This document shows, piece by piece, positions 35,332 through 35,408 of a stretch of DNA of 35,408 bases (positions are counted from its first letter, which is position 1; every line of letters begins with the position of its first letter). The DNA is from Pseudomonas caspiana (GTDB lineage: Bacteria > Pseudomonadota > Gammaproteobacteria > Pseudomonadales > Pseudomonadaceae): assembly GCF_002158995.1 (NCBI RefSeq), contig NZ_LOHF01000004.1, forward strand, positions 276,732 through 312,139, written 5' to 3'. Made by a program: the position numbers and the translations under genes. The notes under the pieces were generated by a model that saw only the letters and a list, made by a program, of their open reading frames with translations, did no database searches and was not told the origin of the DNA.

Positions 35332-35408
35332 TGACACCGCGCTGTCTCGCGCCAAACGGTGAACCTGTAGGAGCGCACGAGCACCGCGAGGCCGCGATGG
35401 CGTTCTGT
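35332..35408 (+). repeat. Palindromic element with flank, cut by window end
   Basis: The 34-base flank TGACACCGCGCTGTCTCGCG and on (35332-35365) aligns with 20147-20180. From 35366 the arm TGTAGGAGCGCACGAGCACC matches the 6367 family, and its loop TTCTG matches 23052-23140. The right arm lies beyond the window. Confidence 0.75.

Overview
The window looks like chromosomal DNA of a fluorescent-type Pseudomonas (P. fluorescens/P. syringae lineage). Reasons: high G+C with tightly packed genes, a LysR/AraC/DeoR/TetR-rich regulator set, a Pseudomonas-style xylose cluster (xylA plus xylFGH with divergent xylR), a lipoprotein of the DUF2242 type, and many short palindromic REP-type elements with the familiar Pseudomonas cores. 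No rRNA, tRNA, insertion sequence, phage gene or CRISPR array was seen. The species call is an inference.

Layout, left to right. (1) 0.1-2.6 kb: a DsbA-like thiol oxidoreductase and an exported metallo-beta-lactamase-fold protein, overlapping, read leftward and divergent from a LysR regulator. (2) 2.7-4.4 kb: a CHASE3-type chemoreceptor. (3) 4.8-13.4 kb: a leftward eight-gene catabolic operon. In transcription order it holds a DapA/NanA-superfamily aldolase, an iron-type alcohol dehydrogenase, a DUF1537 four-carbon acid-sugar kinase, PdxA2, a sodium:solute symporter, a cytoplasmic Asp-box (sialidase-like) propeller protein, an SDR dehydrogenase and a DeoR regulator. Three related 16-bp sites lie just upstream of the first gene. 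(4) 13.7-16.7 kb: a DUF2242-type lipoprotein, then ilvA behind a complete Ile-rich attenuator (leader peptide, 1:2, 2:3 and 3:4 pairings, U-run) plus a second 25-codon ORF that ends in a 4-base overlap with ilvA. A 28-aa acidic ORF reads away on the other strand. (5) 16.8-20.1 kb: an AraC regulator coupled to a membrane-anchored nitrilase-fold protein that seems to lack the catalytic Cys and Lys, then an HDOD signalling protein. (6) 20.3-27.0 kb: xylose isomerase, the xylose ABC importer and XylR. (7) 27.6-33.0 kb: a TetR regulator facing a large exported GH3 beta-glucosidase with a PA14 insert, a small exported protein, phased A/T tracts, an unknown protein, and an exported GH128-like glucanase. 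(8) 33.3-35.3 kb: FadH-type 2,4-dienoyl-CoA reductase.

How it fits together: much of the window serves use of plant or fungal carbohydrate. GH128-like and GH3 enzymes would cut beta-glucans outside the cytoplasm, XylFGH/XylA would take up and isomerise xylose, and the 4.8-13.4 kb operon would import and degrade an unidentified acid sugar or glycoside to pyruvate and dihydroxyacetone phosphate. The strongest candidates for something undescribed are the ilvA leader (attenuator plus coupled small ORF), the acid-sugar operon with its Asp-box protein and three-site operator, and the nitrilase-like pseudoenzyme.

Large hairpins with arms of 25-38 bp recur between genes, twice inside operons (BNR/SDR and xylF/xylG), and probably act on mRNA stability or termination.
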